Of a DNA stretch of 64,000 bases, positions 60,245-64,000 are shown in pieces; within the stretch, counting starts at the first letter, position 1; the number at the start of each line of letters is the position of its first letter. The DNA is taken from positions 8,803,460 to 8,867,459 of the forward strand of contig NC_087083.1 of the NCBI RefSeq assembly GCF_026151205.1. The letters are read 5' to 3'. Source of the stretch: Bolinopsis microptera (lineage: Eukaryota > Ctenophora > Tentaculata > Lobata > Bolinopsidae). The translations under genes were made by a program, and so were the position numbers. The notes beneath the pieces were generated by a model, which worked only from the letters and a program-made list of their open reading frames with translations, had not been told where the DNA came from and did no database searches.

Positions 60245-61458
60245 GAAGAAAGGAGGGTGCCGTGTGTGTACTATAAGAAAAGAGGGTGCCGTGTGTGTAC
60301 TATAAGAGAAGAGGGTGCCGTGTGTGTACTATAAGAGAAGAGGGTGCCGTGTGTGTACTATAAGAAGAGAAGAGGGTGCCGTGTGTGTACTATAAGAGAA
60401 GAGGGTGCCGTGTGTTTACTATAAGAGAAGAGGATGCCGTGTGTGTACTATAAGAGAAGAGGGTGCCGTGTGTGTACTATAAGAGAAGAGGGTGCCGTGT
60501 GTGTACTATAAGAGAAGAGGGTGCCGTGTGTGTACTATAAGAGAAGAGGGTGCCGTGTGTGTACTATAAGAGAAGAGGGTGCCGTGTGTGTACTATAAGA
60601 GAAGAGGGTGCCGTGTGTGTACTATAAGAGAAGAGGGTGCCGTGTGTGTACTATAAGAAGAGAAGAGGGTGCCGTGTGTGTACTATAAGAGAAGAGGGTG
60701 CCGTGTATGTACTATAAGAGAAGAGGGTGCCGTGTGTGTACTATAAGAGAAGAGGGTGCCGTGTGTTTACTATAAGAGAAGAGGATGCCGTGTGTGTACT
60801 ATAAGAGAAGAGGGTGCCGTGTGTGTACTATAAGAAGAGAAGAGGGTGCCGTGTGTGTACTATTTAAAGAGAAGAGGGTGCCGTGTGTGTACTATAAGAG
60901 AAGAGAAGAGGGTGCCGTGTGTGTACTATAAGAGAAGAGGGTGCCGTGTGTGTACTATAAGAGAAGAGGGTGCCGTGTGTGTACTATAAGAGAAGAGGGT
61001 GCCGTGTGTGTACTATAAGAGAAGAGGGTGCCGTGTGTGTACTATAAGAGAAGAGGGTGCCGTGTGTGTACTATAAGAGAAGAGCTGAGGGTGCCGTGTG
61101 TGTACTGTAAGAAGAGAAGAGGGTGCCGTGTGTGTACTATAAGAGAAGAGGGTGCCGTGTGTGTACTATAAGAAAAGAGGGTGCCGTGTGTGTACTATAA
61201 GAGAAGAGGGTGCCGTGTGTGTACTGTAAGAAGAGAAGAGGGTGCCGTGTGTGTACTATAAGAGAAGAGGGAGCCGTGTGCGTACTATAAGAAAAGAGGG
61301 TGCCGTGTGTGTACTATAAGAGAAGAGGGTGCCGTGTGTGTACTATAAGAGAAGAGGGTGCCGTGTGTGTACTATAAGAAAAGAGGGTGCCGTGTGTGTA
61401 CTATAAGAGAAGAGGGTGCCGTGTGTGTACTATAAGAGAAGAGGGTGCCGTGTGTGTA
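60245..61458. repeat. 29-bp minisatellite, about 40 copies
   Basis: Unit GAGAAGAGGGTGCCGTGTGT + GTACTATAA, mostly identical, with occasional AGAAGAGAAG length variants and rare substitutions (GTTTAC, GGATGCC). A larger duplicated block is visible because the same GTTTAC and GGATGCC variants recur together at about 60412-60435 and 60767-60790. Confidence 0.98.
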
Positions 61459-61490
61459 CTAATAGTACACACACGGCACCCTCTTCTCTT
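61459..61490 (-). repeat. Terminal inverted monomer of the 29-bp array
   Basis: AGTACACACACGGCACCCTC + TTCTCTT is the reverse complement of the unit and directly follows the last direct copy, separated by about AATA, giving a hairpin with a stem of about 27 bp. Confidence 0.93.
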
Positions 61491-61850
61491 CTGAACTAAA
61501 AGTACTCAACAGTCAACACCTCACCAAACACCGGCCTCCTAATTACCAGCATACTATTACACGTCATTGTCAGGGACACTGTATTGTCTTTTTGTTGATC
61601 CCACAACTCCTCTCCGGTTGTAATTACCGATTTGTCAATTAACATGTTTAATATATAGATGTTAAGACGTTTAATATATAAGTTATGACAGTTACATATG
61701 TCTGGAATTTAGCTGGCCCGGTTATGATTTGGTTTGGGAGAAGCTGACTCAGAGGAGGGGAGAGGGGGGGGCTCGGAGTAGAGACTAGAGAACCTCACTG
61801 TATTCTAAAGTACGTGCACTATGCAAACTAGTCGATAGAAGCTGGAAATT
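61491..61850. other. Non-coding spacer
   Basis: No gene. G-run GGGGAGAGGGGGGGG at about 61758-61772. Confidence 0.45.
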
Positions 61851-62175
61851 ATCTACACTAATAATCGCAATAAATCTGTGGGTGTGTACGTGTGTAATTT
61901 TCGAACGGCTTAATCAAGAAAACGGTTAGAGTTATAATTATGGGACTGGTTTTTTCGGTATAGTTTCGACAAAACCCTGACGAAGCCGATAAGCAAATGT
62001 TTTTTAAATTGGCTGCTGGTAAGTGGTTTAATTGATGGTTTTGTATCCCAAATGTGATACTAAAGTGTCTCACTTTATCTCCCCCTCTCTCACACTCTCT
62101 TTCTCACTCTCCCCATTAACAGCTCCCCAAATTACAATTTTGTACATAATTACTAATTAGGTAATTTGGCAGTGT
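61851..62175 (-). mobile_element. SINE-like or truncated retroelement, copy 2
   Basis: Reverse-oriented match of 22170-22497: on the minus strand ACACTGCCAAATTACCTA, a GA-rich part, CCATCAATTAAACCACTTAC, GGCTTCGTCAGGGTTTTGTC, then a CA-rich tail and ATTATTAGTGTAGAT. The two copies differ at about one base in ten, with small indels. Confidence 0.8.
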
Positions 62176-63446
62176 AGTGGAACCTTTTAAGTATTACTAT
62201 TGGATACGTGTTGGGCGCTGAGAATTAAATTTACTCTAATGCGGCCGGTTTCGACTGTGCCAGTTCATACTTTTGCACTGTTTATACTTTTTCAATTCGA
62301 CTGCGATAGTAAAGTTCCAGCTGTACGCACGAGTTACACCAGTATAGTCATATCTTTATTAGGTACTGATGATGAAATATTCTACCAATGTTATGAATTT
62401 AATTGGAAGTTAAACACTCATAATTGCGGGAAATATTGGTTCTTGAAAGCTGAAAATTATCGTCATAAACTCAACGTACAACTACAAGCACAAGAAGGCT
62501 ACAAGGAAACTGTAAAAAAATGAGTATTATATTGTTTAGAATATCAAGCAGAGGAAACTACAGCCTCACAGTTGGCAAGACTCATGACACCTCAAAGCTA
62601 TTTAAGGTGACGTGACAAAGTAGATGAAAAGGTTTTGTATCGCACAATTCTACTAAAACTGTTGTCATATCAACACAAAATATCACGGGAGCTGAGGAGA
62701 CTATTTACAATGATATGTGAACAAAAACATTGCCATATTTAAACAAGATTCCAATCATATGAATCTAGTTCCCAGGATCTGGAGACGATATAATAATATA
62801 AGGCCCTGGAGACGAGATGGCGGACTGGAAAATGGCCCCAAAAGGAAACACTGGATTCAGTTCAACTGCTTGGGAGCTAGTAACAATTCAATGAATTTAA
62901 ATATTACGCTGAACATTAATTTAAATCAGTAAATGTCAGTTCCCCAGAATTATAGACCAGGTGACGTGTGCTAAATGATAAGTTTACTTCAGTACTTACA
63001 TACTTACTCAGTAAGTACTACTTACTGAGTAAGTATGTCAGTATGTGTGAGTGCGTTAATAATCTATTAAAGTGTGTTAACCAAAACTATTGGTAAAACG
63101 TCACGTGATAATACATTGACATAGAGTCCACTCTGCAGTGGTAACACCTTGTCGCTACCTTTAAGTTGATTCTAACGCTGAGTTTTGCACCTTTTTTTCT
63201 TCAATAAAGGGGAAATTATTGTACAGTTTCCTAAGTTCAAACGTGTGTAAAAATAAAAGTGAGCAGGAAATTAACTTCCTCATTACACAGGACAGAGAAA
63301 TAATGAGAAACATTTTCTCTCTCTCTCTCACTCTCTCTCTCCACTACCTCCGCAAGCGTTCACTACCCCACATCACCACCTCTGCACGGTCACGTTCAGT
63401 GAGGGTGATGTCATTATACAGAATATGGGTTATATTTACACAGCAA
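62176..63446. other. Non-coding region with a 16-bp perfect hairpin
   Basis: TACTTACTCAGTAAGT-ACT-ACTTACTGAGTAAGTA at 63001-63035. One GTCACGTGATA near 63101. A 107-codon plus frame at 62200-62523 has no splice, domain or composition support. Confidence 0.5.
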
Positions 63447-63667
63447 GGAGGAGGAGGAGGAGGAGGAGGAGGAGGAGGAGGAGGAGGAGGAGGAGGAGGA
63501 GGAGGAGGAGGAGGAGGAGGAGGAGGAGGAGGAGGAGGAGGAGGAGGAGGAGGAGGAGGAGGAGGAGGAGGAGGAGGAGGAGGAGGTTACACCAGGTTAC
63601 ACCAGGTTACACCAGGTTACACCAGGTTACACCAGGTTACACCAGGTTACACCAGGTTACACCAGGT
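63447..63667. repeat. (GGA)n microsatellite joined to a 10-bp minisatellite
   Basis: (GGA)n, about 46 pure units, 63447-63585, then AGGTTACACC repeated eight times. Poly-Gly and poly-Arg frames are artefacts. Confidence 0.98.
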
Positions 63668-64000
63668 CTACAGTAATTCCCTGGTAGAGGATATAGTATA
63701 ATAACAGTAGAACTAGTCTTATTATATTATTACACAGTGACATCTTTAAAACTTCCAAACTTATCATCCGTTTATAAAAACTATCAGAATGAGCCAATTA
63801 GTTAATTGATTAATTACACGGAGCAAGATGCTGGATAACAACTCTGGTAGAACATTTATTAGTGCCCAGCTCCTGCCCAGTATTGAACTAACTTTCAGCT
63901 TCTCCCAACCACACTTAGCTTACCCTGGTAGAGGATAAAGTAAGCTAATAGTATAATGCCAGTCTTTGTATCAGTCTGTGTGCCACTCTGTGTGCCACTC
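63668..64000. other. Right edge, nothing recognised
   Basis: AT-rich; CCCTGGTAGAGGATA(A/T)AGTA occurs twice (63680 and 63923). CTGTGTGCCACT begins a possible tandem repeat at the edge. Confidence 0.4.

Noticed and set aside
62200-62523. 107-codon plus-strand frame
   Set aside because: No homology recognised, no splice or promoter signals; length is within chance for this window.
63219-63701. Poly-Gly protein of 160 codons
   Set aside because: Product of (GGA)n and the 10-bp repeat; the part before it has no domain or splice support.

Overview
The window looks like a stretch of a repeat-rich, AT-rich metazoan genome, probably a marine invertebrate; I cannot name the species. It has spliced genes with GT-AG introns, introns up to about 20 kb, long microsatellites, a 366-bp satellite, several non-autonomous DNA transposons and a Penelope-like retroelement. 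I see no operons, no bacterial signals, no rRNA, no recognisable tRNA and no CRISPR array.

Layout. Positions 1-2218 (minus) hold the open 5' part of a Penelope-like element whose GIY-YIG endonuclease lies before the reverse transcriptase. This order is typical of the Naiad type. The frame is intact to the window edge. Positions 2845-8330 are a 366-bp tandem satellite with a four-monomer higher-order pattern, followed by decayed satellite to about 9030.

From 10033 to at least 37732 (minus) I assembled by eye 13 exons whose splice phases agree from one to the next. They encode about 1,045 residues: Ser/Arg/Pro-rich segments, then a long coiled coil ending in ...SQCPTQ-stop. The link across the 20.6-kb intron 15074-35652 is the weakest point, so there may be two genes. 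Upstream, three separate Ser/Arg/Pro-rich coding blocks (38500-39699, 40473-41989, and 52564-52696 with 53333-54111) each end in phase 0 and could each splice to the exon at 37732. They look like alternative 5' exons or promoters of one cytoskeletal or centrosomal-type coiled-coil gene. One more candidate exon lies at 58217-58396.

The introns and flanks are dominated by repeats. They include a 1.55-kb element with inverted termini (18239-19792), an 832-bp MITE with a perfect 8-bp target duplication (30719-31550), a 727-bp near-perfect palindrome bounded by TTAA (34071-34797), and two copies of a 330-bp SINE-like element (22170-22497, 61851-62175). There are also minisatellites with 9-, 10-, 11-, 12-, 21-, 29- and 47-bp units, and hundreds of bases of (CT)n/(GA)n.

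Three short, mostly palindromic words recur across the window: TCACGTGA (E-box), CCAATCAG (CCAAT box) and GTTACCATGRYAAC (RFX X-box-like). TGACGTCA (CRE) joins them in places. TCACGTGA also recurs inside the coding exons, mostly read as Ser-Arg-Asp/Glu, and there it builds tandem protein repeats.
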